Origin: Cavia porcellus
Lineage: Eukaryota > Chordata > Mammalia > Rodentia > Caviidae
Reading direction: 5' to 3'
Length of the DNA stretch: 64,000 nucleotides
Assembly (NCBI RefSeq): GCF_034190915.1
Contig: NW_026947486.1
Coordinates: 99,170,123 to 99,234,122, forward strand
This document shows, in pieces, positions 12,546 to 23,605 of this stretch (positions within the stretch are counted from its first letter, which is position 1; each line of letters begins with the position of its first letter). The position numbers and the translations under genes are program-made. The notes under the pieces are model-generated. The model worked only from the letters and a program-made list of their open reading frames with translations, was not told where the DNA came from and made no database searches.

Positions 12546-13004
12546 TTAGACAGTAAATCAGGAAATCTTTTGAAAAATAAACTATTCCAATCGCTTTATA
12601 GCTTCTCACTTTTATTCATAATCACATGCAAGTTATAATTCCAAAAATAACTACAGCATGTGACTTCTCTGTCAACAAATTTAAATGTTTAGTTATATGC
12701 TCAAAATTTTAAATTAAAAATATATTTATGTTCCTAATGAATAGCATAGTCAAATTTCCAATTTTTAAATGAGTCTAGTGAAATAAAATCTTTACCTACT
12801 GGCTGAAAACTCAGTGATCTACCTGTACTACAAACATCAGTTTCAGGATGGTGAAAGTAATAAAGGATTGGTCATGTTCTGGGAATGGAAGTTCATCCAA
12901 GATCAGGCATTTTTTAATCTCAGTAACTGCATTGGCTTCATTTATAATGCATAGCCAGTTTATGATGTGATGCAACACTGCTTTTTGTGGGCAATTTAAA
13001 ATAT
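12546..13004. other. AT-rich flank without gene
   Basis: No gene is seen. The last ~25 bases (from about 12978, TTTTTGTGGGCAATTTAAAA) match the start of the sequence at about 17707. They are therefore the left part of a local duplication that the following L1 has split. Confidence 0.5.
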
Positions 13005-13759
13005 AGGGTGTTCAGACTTCCCAAATACAGGACCACCCAACTATATAAGCCAAATTCTAATGGACATGAAAAACCAAATACACAAGACCACAGCTTTAAA
13101 AGGAGACCTTAGTACCCCATTGCTGCAAAGAGATAAGTCAACGAGACAAAAAGTGAACAAAGAAATAACGAACTTACTCATACCTGTGAGCAAATCGACT
13201 TAGTATATATTTACAGAGTGTTCCACTCAACCACATCAGAATATACATTCTTCTCAGTGGTACTTGGGACATTCTTCAAAATAGACCATATATTAACACA
13301 TAAAACATTCTTACATAAATGCAAAAGGACTGAAATTATTCCATGTATAGTATCTGACCATAGCACACTAAAATTGGAAATTAATGTCAAAAGAAATTTC
13401 AAAACCTGCATAAATACTTGGAAATTAAATAACAACCTTCTGAAGAACCAGTGGGTTACAAGTAAAGTTAAAGAAGAAATAAAGCAATAAGTACAATTCA
13501 ATGAAAATGTGGATACAATAAGCCATTATCTGAACACAATTAAAGTGGTCCTAAGAGGGAAATATGCAGCAATAAATTGTCACGCCAAGAAAATGGAATG
13601 AGCACAAACAAACAACCTAATGCTACATCCTACACTTGTAGAAAAGGAAGAGCAAATCAAACCCAGGGCTCATAAAAGAGACGAAATTTTAAAGATCAGA
13701 GCAGAAATTAATGCAACTGAAAATAAAAAAATACAAAGAATTAATGAATCAAAAAGCTG

Positions 13760-14033
13760 CTTTATTCAGAGAATAAATAAAATTAATAAACCTCTAGCCA
13801 ACCTTATCAAGAAAAAGAAACAAAAACCTCAAATTCATACAATAAGGACTTAAAAGAGAGAAATTACTACAGATCTCATGGAAATTCAGAAAAGTGCTTT
13901 ATTCAGAGAATAAATAAAAGTGATAAACCACTAGTGAACCTTATCAAGAAAAAGAAGCAAAAACCTCAAATTCATACAATATGACTGAAAAGAAAGAAAT
14001 TACTACAGGTCTCATGGAAATTCAAAGGATCAT
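13760..14033 (+). repeat. 137-bp tandem duplication inside L1 ORF2
   Basis: A block beginning CTTTATTCAGAGAATAAATA at 13760 recurs at 13897, an offset of 137 bp. Both copies continue through AACCTTATCAAGAAAAAGAA and ATTACTACAG to a shared CATGGAAATTCA patch. They differ by scattered substitutions, so the duplication is not recent. Confidence 0.85.
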
Positions 14034-14190
14034 GAATACCTATTTGAAAATCTCTATTCACATAAGGTGGAAGACACAGAGAAAACTGATGATTTTCTAG
14101 AAACATATGCTCTACCAAGACTCAACCAAGAAGGTATAACAATAGCCCAATATCACAAATTGAAATTGAACATGATTTAAAAATTACCAA

Positions 14191-14304
14191 CAGGGCCTGG
14201 GATTTAGCTCAGTGGCATAAGTGCATACCTTGCAATCACACATCCTGAGTTAGATCCAAGGTACAAAAAAAAAAAAAAAAAAACAAAAAACAAAAAAAAA
14301 AAAA
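14191..14304 (+). mobile_element. ID SINE nested in L1 ORF2
   Basis: A tRNA-like head (GGGATTTAGCTCAGTGGCAT, A box; GAGTTAGATCC, degraded B box) is followed by an A-rich tail with CAAAAAA interruptions. The flanks repeat TTACCAACA on both sides, consistent with a target-site duplication. It is younger than the host L1. Confidence 0.92.
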
Positions 14305-17037
14305 CAGTTACCAACAAAGAAAAGCCCAGGCCCTGATGGATTCATAGCTGAATTCTACAAGTAATTTAGAGAAGATTTGATGCCAGTAATCTTTGAATAC
14401 TTCAATGAAAATGAAAGAGCAGTAATCTTCCCTAACTCATTTCTGGATGCAGATATCACTCTGGTACCTAAACCAGAGAAACACCCAACCAAAAAGGAGA
14501 ACTATAGGCCAATCTCAATAATGAACATTGATGCAAAGATTCTCAACAAAATATTGGCAAATAGAATGCAGCAAATCATCAACATTATACATCACGACCA
14601 AGGAGGATTTATTCCAGGAATGCAGGGATGGTTTAATACACACAAATCAATAAATGTAATACACCACATCAACAAAACCAAAAACAAAATTCACATTATC
14701 ATCTCATTAGATGCAGAAAAAGCTTTTGATAAAGTCCAACTGTTGTTCATGATAAAAACGCTGCAGAAACTTGGAATACCCGAGTTCTACTCAATCTCAC
14801 AACGGCCATCTATGAATAACCAACAACCAACATCGTACTAAATGGACAAAAGCTGAAAGTTTTCACTCTAATATCAAGAACAAGGTAATGATGTCCATTA
14901 TCACCACTTCTATTCAACATAGCTCTTGAAAGATTAACCACAGCAGTCAGACAAGACAGAGAAATAAAAGGAATAAAGAGAGGAAAGGAAGAAGTTAAAT
15001 TATCACTATTAGCAAATGACATGATATTCTATATACTAGACCCAAAATTCTCCATTGAAAGACAACTAGAGGTAATAAACAAATGCACAAGTATAGCTGG
15101 ATACAGAGGGAACACTTACAAATCAATAGCATTCATGTATACAAACAAAAAATTCACTCTGAGAGAAATTATGGAAATATCGCCTCTCACAATGACATCT
15201 AAAGCAATAAAATACTTAGGAATCAACCTAACTGAGATGTAAAAGACCCATATGCTGAAAATTATACTACTCTTAAAAAGGAGATTTAAGGGGATATTAT
15301 AAAATGGAAGGATATTCTTAGCTCTTGGTTAGGAGGAATCAACTTTTTGGAAATGGCCATACTCTCAAAACTGGTATACAGATTTAATGCAATCTTAATC
15401 GAAATACCACTAACGTAAGTTAGAGATCTTGAAAAAATACTGCTAAAATTCATTTGGAAACAGAAACAAATTAGAATAGAAAAGGCTATTGTGGGCAACA
15501 AAGGCAAGGCAGGAGGCATCTCATTTCCTGACCTGAAACTATACTGTAAAGCTAGAGTGATAAAATCAGCATGGTACTGGCAAGGAAACTGACCTGAGGA
15601 TCAATGGAACAGATGAAAGATGCAAACACGAGTGCAAAGACACATAAGCACTTTATATTTGACAAAGGGCTAAACGTTTTTACTGGAAAAAGGATAGCTC
15701 CTTTAATAAATGGTGTTGTAAAAATTGGCTTTCCACATGTCAAACACTGAAAACACACCCATGCCTATTGCCATGCACTAAACTAAAGTGAAAATAGAAC
15801 AAAGATCTAAATATTAAAATTGAAACAGTAAATCTACTGGAAAAAAGTTAAATAAAAATCTTGGAGACATAGGGCAAGGCAGAGAATTCATGAACAAAAT
15901 GCAAACAACATGGGAAATTCATCACAGAAACAACAACTGAGATCTAATATTATTAAAAAGTTTTTCTCTTCAAAAGAAATCACCAACAAAGTGAAAAGAA
16001 AACTCAAACAATGGGTATGAATTGTAGTCAGAAAAAGGACTCACATCCAGAACATATAAAGAATTCAAAAACATCAACTCCCCAAAATTCAAAGACACTC
16101 TCCAAAAATGGGCATCTGAGATGAACATAGAGTTCTCAGATGAAGATATACAAGTGGCAAATAAATACATGAAGAAATGGTCACCATCACTGGTCATTTG
16201 AGAAATGCAAATTAAAACAGTGTTGAGATTTCATCTCACCCTGGAAAGAATGGCTGCCATCAAGAAATAACAACTTTGGTGAGGCTGAGGGGAAGAGGGA
16301 ACGCTGTTCCACCGTGGTGGGAGTGTAGACTGGTGCAACTACTATGGAAATCAGTATGGAGAACTCTCAGAGGACTATGATTAGAAGTCAATTCAACCTA
16401 GCTATTCACTTCCTGGGTATTTTCCCAGAAATTGAAAAGATCATGTCACAGTGATATATGTGCGCTCATGATTACAGCAGCACAATTTTAAGAGCTACTT
16501 GTTGGAAACAACCAAAATATCCATCAAGCACAGAGTGGGTGAAAAGGATGTGGTACTTATATATAATGGAGTATTACTCAGCTATAAAAAGAATGACCTT
16601 GAGGCTTTTATAGACTGAATGGAGGAAACTTGAGCTTATCCTCATAAGTGAAATAAATAAGACTCATATTTGCAAATGTCAAATTATTTCTCGTGTAAAA
16701 TATAATAAAAAGTGAAAGAGTAATTGGATCCAAGTTGTATAAAAATTATTGTATAAATGAAAGTGAAGGAAAGTGGTCTAAAGGACATAATTGTATGCAT
16801 GTTTAAGTGACCGTGTTACTAAGATTTTGTTGGATCATTGAACAGAATGGTTTACACTGTCAGTGGTTAAGTATCTATCCACATTTTGTGCTTTGATTTT
16901 GCAATTTGAACAACTGTTTCTAAGATGACAATAAGTAATGTATCAACTTGTGATTTCTTAGTGTTAATCTTTTTTGTAATTTTGTATTATTTCTACTCTT
17001 TTTTCGTTATTTTTTCTTTAAAATAAAAAATAAAATA

Positions 17038-17241
17038 CGTGACCACATAGAAATAAGCAAAATTCATAACAGGTTGATACCAAAGGTTGGAGAAACTGAG
17101 TGATCTTGGTTTACTATTTTATATGGTTAAAAGTATTTCATGGATAATGTGTGCTTTGTCCATGCCAGTTATATCTCAAATGCATATCAAGATTTTCATA
17201 GTTATATTTACCTATTAAAATATTTATTTCAGACATAATTA
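17038..17241 (+). repeat. Local duplication, copy A (right part)
   Basis: Shares a colinear order of patches with 17700-17920: GACCACATA, GGTTGATACCAAAGGTTGG, GAAACT-AGT, TATCAAGATTTTCATAGT and a closing ATATTTA. The left ~25 bp of the copy lie before the L1 at about 12978-13004. The match is about three quarters identical by eye. Confidence 0.75.
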
Positions 17242-17693
17242 TGTCTTAGTTACTTTCTTGTTGCTGGCACAAAACAACTTGCTCCCACAAGGTGAAGGAG
17301 GAAAGACTTAATTTAGCACAAAGTCTGTAGAGCTTTGAGTGCATAGCTGGCTGATTCTGTGGCTGGGAAGCATGGTGGAGGGCCACAGCAGAAGAGAATC
17401 AGTCCATGGCAGGGAAGTCAGCAAAGTAGCAGCATCAAGCTTCTCCTTCCCTTTTATTCCATTCAGGCTACCATCACAGTGAGTGTTGCCCTGTCCTCCC
17501 CCACCCCACCCCCCCGTCCAGCATGGGCCTTTCCATTAGCCACACCCAGAGCTATGCTAAACCAAATCAGTGGACTAATTTAGCTATCGCACCCTTAATC
17601 CATATTCACACACTCCAGATTCATCCATCTTTGTAAATCCCCACCTATGAGCTCATGAGCCTTTTGGGGCACATCTAGATTCAAGCCATAACA
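17242..17693 (-). mobile_element. MaLR-like solo LTR
   Basis: Read on the minus strand it starts TGTTATGGCTTGAATCTAGA and ends AAGAAAGTAACTAAGACA, so it is bounded by TG...CA. Inside, CCCCAAAAGGCTCATGAGCT matches the corresponding part of the LTR at 41038-41502, and CAGCCAGCTATGCACT-AAA parallels its 3' half. A solo LTR of an ERVL/MaLR-type retroelement is the best reading. No clear 5-bp target duplication is visible. It lies between the two copies of the local duplication. Confidence 0.7.
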
Positions 17694-17699
17694 GGTACA

Positions 17700-17920
17700 A
17701 CAATGGTTTTTGTGGGCAATTTGAAATATATGGCCACATAAACATGAGAAAAGTTCAGGATATGTTGACATCAAGGATTGGGGAAACTTAGTAATGATCT
17801 TTATTATTTTACAAGATTAAAAAGCATTAGATGGATTATGTGCCCTTTTCCCATGCAACAGAATGTATATCAAGATTTTCATAGTCACATAAACGTATTA
17901 AGAATATTTACTCCAGGTTG
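17700..17920 (+). repeat. Local duplication, copy B (intact)
   Basis: Contiguous version of the sequence split by L1 in copy A. It begins GGTTTTTGTGGGCAATTTG, runs through GGCCACATAAAC and GTTGACATCAAGGATTGGGG, and reaches TATCAAGATTTTCATAGTCA. Its continuity shows where the L1 integrated in copy A. Confidence 0.75.
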
Positions 17921-18958
17921 CATTCTTTTGGCTATTGTGGAGTTCTAATCCACAGCCTTGTTTATGCTATATAAAGGATCTATGACTAATTGAAACACCA
18001 AGTCCAAGATTTTACTTTTCTTACTGCATTATCACATTAATTTTTTACAAAGTTGGATATACTTTATGGTGAAATAAAATTGTGTTTAACTGTGGTGGAA
18101 TTTTGTTTTTCCTTAACAGCTGTGATGAGAATGTGTAGAAATCGTGTAAGACTCTTTTTCACTAAATTTTTAGTTTGCAAATGTAGATTAATGTCAGCAT
18201 AAATATAATAGTGGAGTATGTTATCTGTTAATGCAAACAGCAGTTAAAATTAAAAAGCGATGCATGACTTAGAAGATTTATAACTGGAGGAAATAGGATT
18301 TGTATAGATTTCTATATATCTACAGGTTACCAATGAAGTTTACATTCCTATCAAATTAATGATTTAAGAAGAATTTATTTATTTAAGTATTTAAGTATTT
18401 AAGTAAGTATTTGGCAGCATTGTGCTAGAGAAACGTGCTTCTGTATTTTACTGGCACATACTGATCCAAAAGGCACTGAAAGTTGGAAGAAAGATAAACA
18501 AAGGCAAGTTTAGATAGCAAAGCTACACTTGAATCTAGAAACCAGAAAGAGAGAGACCATGAGATGGAAAAATGCTCAAGAAGAATGAGAGATTTTAAAA
18601 TATCTTGAAATTCACCATCCAGAAAGACAATAATGTGATGGACCTGTGAAACTTCTCATATTTATCTTCATCTTCTAAGATGTACAAATATGATGATTTA
18701 CAATCATGGACAAATTAAACATATTATATAAGCACATTGATCAATTTTTAATGTCCACATCTTGTAATCTGAACAACTACATGAAGATAACAATATGCAA
18801 TAAATATGACTAGGAGTGAAAAGAAGGTCAATAAATGAGGAAGAATAATAATAAAGAAAATATAAATACAGCTGTAATGTGCTTTAAAATGATTTATACT
18901 TCCAAACCAGATGGACTATATGCAGGGGAATTTCAGACACAATAATGAAATTTTTTGG
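17921..18958. other. AT-rich sequence without gene
   Basis: Nothing convincing is seen. A short imperfect ATTTAAGT tandem lies at 18372-18412. Parts after 18540 may belong to the old L1 that becomes recognisable further on. Confidence 0.4.
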
Positions 18959-18961
18959 AAA

Positions 18962-19080
18962 TCTGTGAGTGATTTTGATGGTATACAACTCTATTTCCAG
19001 CACTCAGGAAGGTGAGGCAGGAGAATTGCCATGATTTGAGACCTTGTCGCAAAAAACAAAACAAAACAACACAAAAAGTA
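18962..19080 (+). mobile_element. B1-type SINE, diverged and shortened
   Basis: Recognised by TTTCCAGCACTCAGGAAGGT, GAGGCAGGAGAATTGCCATG and a GAGACCTTGT end followed by a CAAAACAAAACAA tail. The middle is shorter than in full-length B1. Confidence 0.75.
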
Positions 19081-19084
19081 TAGT

Positions 19085-19665
19085 ACGTTCAGAAATGAAA
19101 CAGAAATTCTCAGTACAGAAATAGAAAACTAATATAAGGAAGAAGCAAATGTAGTACTCGAAAAAGAAAAAAAAATGTCAACTAGGAGTGTATTGATAGT
19201 GTAAATGGTAGTGTGCAAATTATGAACTTCAAAGAACATAATAAAAATACCCAGCCTTAGCAAAAGAGGGAATATAGATTTAAGAATACCAAACAATCTC
19301 AGTGACTTGTTTGTTTATAACAAATGGTATAACATGCTTCTTTTCAGAAACTAAAAGAGTAGAAGAAAATAGGCAAGACTGGAAGAAGAGTTGAAAAACA
19401 AGAATGGACTATCATATTGATATGCAGAAAATGTGCAAAAATTCAGTACAGCTTCATGATAAAACCATCACAAGTTAGGAATAGAAATGTCTCAGTGTGA
19501 TAAAAGGCATGTACGATGAAACCAAAGATAGAGATAACATAATTGTTTTTCAGAAAAATGAAACACTTGATCCCACGATTTCTGCAATGAGAAAAAAAAA
19601 TGGCTAATCTCATGATTGCTACACAAAACTTTTGTTTAAATTCTAGTTTACACACCTAAACAATG
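19085..19665 (+). mobile_element. Old L1 ORF2 fragment
   Basis: Heavily decayed plus-strand LINE sequence. A TTCATGATAAAACC patch at 19452, then GTATGATAAAAGGCATGTACGATGAAACC-like sequence at 19495-19522, follow the order of the ORF2 thumb region after reverse transcriptase (compare 58130-58215). No open frame remains. Confidence 0.5.
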
Positions 19666-19684
19666 AAATTGTATTAATTGTATC

Positions 19685-20045
19685 TGTTACAGTTTGTGTC
19701 TGGGTGGTCACCCAAGCCTCATGCAGTCATGGAGGCAGGGGAATCCAGCATCTGTGAGTGGTTCATTGTCAACCACTGGGATTGGAGGTGTGAATGTGTA
19801 TCAGCCCAGGAGCAGAGGCAGCGCACAATGTAAGGGAGAAAAGGGGCTCCTTTTCTCCCTCTTTTGCCTTTTTTGCTCTTGTGGCTTGCGGCTGGCATGA
19901 GTTGCTGCTCCTCACGCAGACCACCAGGCCTTGGGGCCAGCTGAGCATGGACTGAAACCTCCAAAAGCTGTAAGAAATAAATTTTTCCTTTCTTCATGGT
20001 GAGTGTAGTTTATTTTATCTGAACAAGAGTAAAGTAACTAAGACA
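19685..20045 (+). mobile_element. MaLR-like solo LTR
   Basis: Starts TGTTACAGTTTGTGTCTGGG and ends AAAGTAACTAAGACA. Contains GCATGGACTGAAACCTCC and a polyadenylation-type AATAAA at 19976. The flanking pentamers GTATC (19680-19684) and GAATC (20046-20050) differ at one position. This is consistent with the 5-bp target duplication of ERVL-type elements. Length is 361 bp. Confidence 0.75.
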
Positions 20046-20162
20046 GAATCTATATTGGAAAATGAATAAACTTATTTTTATTCTTAAACTGATCATTTAT
20101 ATACAAAAATCTAAAGAATACACTATAAATGTATAGAAACATCTAAGGAATATACTAAAATT

Positions 20163-20320
20163 GTAATTTAGTTTTTGAAGTAGGGTTTCACTACGCAGTT
20201 CAGGCTGGCCTTGAAGTCACTATGTAGCCCAGGCTGGGCTCAAACGCCCAGGGATCCTACTGCCATAGCTTCCTGAGTGCTGGGATTATAGGCATGAGCC
20301 ACCAAACCCTGCTAAAATTT
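20163..20320 (-). mobile_element. B1-type SINE
   Basis: Full-length reversed B1: GGGTTTCACTACGCAGTTCA, GGCTGGCCTTGAAGTCACTA, GAGTGCTGGGATTATAGGCA, then TGAGCCACCAAACC. One of the better preserved B1 copies in the window. Confidence 0.93.
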
Positions 20321-20884
20321 TTACAGTAAATCAAAGCCAAAAAGTTTGTATATGACATAAGGTAAACATAGAAAAATGTGTAGAATAGGCTTTTAATGAG
20401 CAATCTGAAAATGAAAAGAGAAAATCATCTCAAAATATAAAAATGCATCCAACACTATTTATGGAAAAAGCAAAACTTACATTCTGAAAAGTATGAAACA
20501 CTGAAAGAAATTTAATCCCAAAATAACTCAAAAGATACCTCATATTCAAAAAATTTGGAGTTTTAATTTTGGTAAAATAACAATATTCCTCCCCTTTTCT
20601 GGCAGAAATAATATAATCCGTGTTGAAATCCCATACATTATTTGTTATTAATTTTCACTTGAAATGAGAGGACTGGAAGAGCTAAAACTATTCAAGGAAG
20701 ACTGGAGCTGAAAGATTCCCATTGCCTGCTTTTAAAGGTTGCTTCAGCAATTAAAACAGTGTAGAACTAACAGAATCCAAGATCTATAATCGGATGCAAC
20801 ATAGCTGATATTCTGGAGATAAATTCATTTTGACATTAAATTCATTTTAAAAATGTATATTTGCAGCAAAACACTCATGACAAA

Positions 20885-21290
20885 TTTGTCTTTTAACTGT
20901 TTTTAAATTTATAATTTGATGGTGTTAAAAACATTCCTGCTATGCAGCTAACACCAGATTCAATCTTCACAATTCCTTGTATCTTTCCACACTGAACCTT
21001 CATAACTATTAAATAGTAACCACCCATCTATCTCTTCCCCAGCCTCTAGAGCCACTGTTTCACTTTCTTGTCCTTTTAAACTTTGACCACTCTAGGTATC
21101 TTATATAATTGGAACCAAACAATGTCTGTGCTTTGTAAATATTTTCTTGCAGGTAGCAAAGCATCCTCAATTTTTATCTATGTTGTACCCTGTATAAGAA
21201 CCGCCTGTATTTTTAAGCCCGATTAACATTTCACAGTGTATGATTAAAGAATATTCTATTAATGCTTATTAATGAATGATATTCCACTTG
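20885..21290 (-). mobile_element. Ancient L1 3' end
   Basis: The order CCCCAGCCTCTAGAGCCACT, TTTGACCACTCTAGGTATCT, TTATATAATTGGAACCAAAC, CAATTTTTATCTATGTTGTA, TTCACAGTGTATGATTAAAG is the reversed 3' end of old mammalian-wide L1 subfamilies. Diverged and without coding capacity. Confidence 0.65.
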
Positions 21291-21724
21291 AAGAGAAAGT
21301 GGAATTCTATTCACCATCTTGGAAGTAGAGACTGGAACCTCCCCAGACAATGAACCTGTGTGTGTGTGTTCTTAAAATTTTCATCCTCTATAGAGATGAA
21401 ATAACTTCTTTCTTCTTTATAAATTGGTAGGTGTGTGGTACTCTGTTACAGCAGAGAAAATATACAAAGACAAATGAACTTTGATTTTTCTTTCTCTTCT
21501 TAAATAATTTAAACTTCAATTGCATAAAATCAATGCATATGATGTGTGCCATGAAGACAGTATGATGTATAACACTCAGGAGCTGGATGGGAGCAAAGTT
21601 GTGTTACAGTAAGCAAATTATACCAGATGATATCCTGAAATCTCCGAAACATGAGAGAATTGTAAATGTTAAAATAAATTGCAAATAAAACATTTGGTAT
21701 AAGTATACTCATGTTCTCTTCCCT

Positions 21725-22665
21725 TTCTTAAATGGAAATACATTTATTTGAGGAAAATTTATAATGATATGTAGTAGGCATTATAACATATGTGGACTAA
21801 ATATACAGTTATATCTGCTCAATAAAAGGATGAAGAAATAGTGATAAAGTAGAAAGACCGTATACATATGTGAGAAAAACAAGCTTTACACTTAGGAAAA
21901 TAGTAGAGGACAAATGAAGAATGGAAAAAAAACACGAACATTAAGAAAACCAAATGTGAAATAGGAGGCATAAATTTCACAATGTCCAAATTAACATTAA
22001 ATGTGAGTGAATTATAATGCAATCAGAAAGCAAGCATTATTAATCTAAAGAAAAATAATGTGACTCAACACTATACTGTCTGACCACATCAAGTATTCAA
22101 TACTGGATGAATAGAATTAAAAATGTGTCTATAAGCAATGCAACACTATCCAGCTTCTTAAATATAGTAAATTCTGTCATTAACAATGAGTCCAGAGAAC
22201 ATTACATTGCATAACCAGATTCATGAGACAAGCTTTCAAGATACAAACATTTTAAAAATAATAGGAGGAAATTCCATGACAAGAGCAATCACAAGAGATA
22301 GAGTAGCAATGCTAATATCATAAAATATTTTTTAAGACATGAAATTTTAGTAGGATAAAGGAAGACTTTTATAATTATGAAATTTTCAGTATGTCAAGAA
22401 GCTTCATTGATTGTAACTATAAGTGAGCCTAGAAATAAAGTCTCTGATTAGAGAAGAACAAAGATATTCTGAATTTAGATAGAAAAGAGAAAATTGAGTA
22501 ATAATATTCAGAGATTTTTACACTCCATTTTCAATATTAAACACAACTGCAAAGAAGACCAAAATGCATATAGAAAACTGGAACATCAGTATGCACAAAA
22601 AATGTATTAGACATTTGTAGGACTTTTTACCTAACAATAGCAGGGTACACAAGCTTCTCAAGACC
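21725..22665 (+). mobile_element. Ancient L1 ORF2 endonuclease region
   Basis: Plus-strand decayed ORF2. ATTAACATTAAATGTGAGTG, then GCAATGCTAATATCA followed by AAATATTTTTTAAGAC, then TTTACACTCCATTTTCAATA and TGTATTAGACATTTGTAGGA, follow the nucleotide order of the L1 endonuclease region. Its base content and decay match old L1M-type copies. It ends near a TACACAAGCTTCTCAAG patch. Confidence 0.65.
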
Positions 22666-23380
22666 CCCACAAACTTCCTCCCAGAGAATCAGATTGTATG
22701 TTAGAGTATAACTTTCAATAAATGTGAAAGAAAGAAATCATGGAAAGTATAGTCTCTGATATGAGTGGATTGAAACGGGAACTTAAGGCGATTAGAGAAT
22801 ATCTGCGAAGAAAGACATGAAAGAATCACAGAGACCACTGAGTTCACTGCGTGAGACATCCTGTTGGTGGAGATCACATGTGTTATAAGGGAGGCTGGCT
22901 ACTTGTAGAGAGGTGGGCACAAGTTGCAATTTATCTTGGGGTACAGTAAACCAAGCCAGATGACTGGGAGTGGACCTGAGTGGGAGGTGTAAAAAATAGT
23001 CAACTTCTAGATTTGAGGAATTAATTGAATTGATGGAATCATCTTACTCAAAAGAGAAAGAACACAGGTGAAGAAGAATATTGGAGTAGATAAGAATAAT
23101 CAAGTACAAGTCTGAGATGGCTGTATAACATCCAAATGAGGCTCATAAGTAAAATAACAACTGGAAGATAATCTTAGAGTAACAGAAGTCATGGATACTA
23201 TTCAAGGTCCTGCAGGGTAGAATCAATTAATAGAGATTGTTTTCTAACCCAGACAGATTGAATGAGACATTAGATTAATAGCATTTCTTCTTCTTCTCCA
23301 GAGGCCCCTCCTCATAAAAGTAGCTCCTGTAAGGTAGACCAGAGGGGTGTGGCCATGACCAGGCAGCATTATTCTTTCAC
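22666..23380. other. Sequence upstream of the WASF-like gene
   Basis: No repeat is recognised with confidence. GC content rises towards 23300. A CTTCTTCTTCTC pyrimidine run lies at 23287-23298 just before the putative promoter. Confidence 0.4.
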
Positions 23381-23383
23381 TGC

Positions 23384-23605
23384 TGACTCAACCATAACAT
23401 TGTGACATAGAGCTGTGCTGCCTGGTTACTGATATAAAACTGGAAAGAGAGAGGTCTCATCCTCATATCACAGCAGCCTGTGCCAGAGTCAGATGATGCT
23501 GGTCAGGCTCAAAAGTAGATAGACTCCCATAAGGGGTCTAAGGAAAGGCGAGGACGCTTATGGAACAGTATAGCGGCAGAGCCTCCCAACATCTTCACAG
23601 GAAAC
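23384..23605 (+). promoter_or_regulatory. Putative core promoter and 5'UTR of the WASF-like gene
   Basis: In order there is TGACTCA (AP-1 consensus) at 23384-23390, TGTGACATAG (CRE-like) at 23401-23410 and TATAAAA at 23433-23439. Start of transcription would be expected near 23460-23470, leaving about 140 nt of leader before the ATG at 23606. The leader has no obvious intron sites. TATA plus a CRE-like site close together is a common layout of genes switched on in spermatids. That reading is inference from the motifs only. Confidence 0.5.

Larger units (their letters stand above)
13012..16665 (+). pseudogene. L1 ORF2 (endonuclease/reverse transcriptase) remnant
   Basis: ORF2 nicks DNA and reverse-transcribes L1 RNA at the target. 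Frames at 13218-13490 cover the endonuclease C-terminal part, with SEYTFFSVV, IDHILTHKT and EIIPCIVSDH. Frames at 14377-14841 cover reverse transcriptase, with [30 protein letters not shown] and [12 protein letters not shown]. The catalytic F-A-D-D box is changed to L-A-N-D at about 15009-15020, losing one of the two metal-binding aspartates. Several stops and frameshifts are present, so it is inactive. Confidence 0.85.
13005..17037 (+). mobile_element. 5'-truncated L1 with broken ORF2 and 3'UTR
   Basis: Plus-strand L1 of about 4 kb. It begins inside the ORF2 endonuclease region, runs through reverse transcriptase and the Cys-rich end, and finishes with a 3'UTR and an AAAATAAAAAATAAAATA tail at about 17020-17037. 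It carries a nested ID SINE at 14191-14304 and an internal 137-bp duplication. It interrupts a locally duplicated sequence: the flanks before 13005 and after 17037 are contiguous in the second copy at 17700-17920. Confidence 0.85.
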
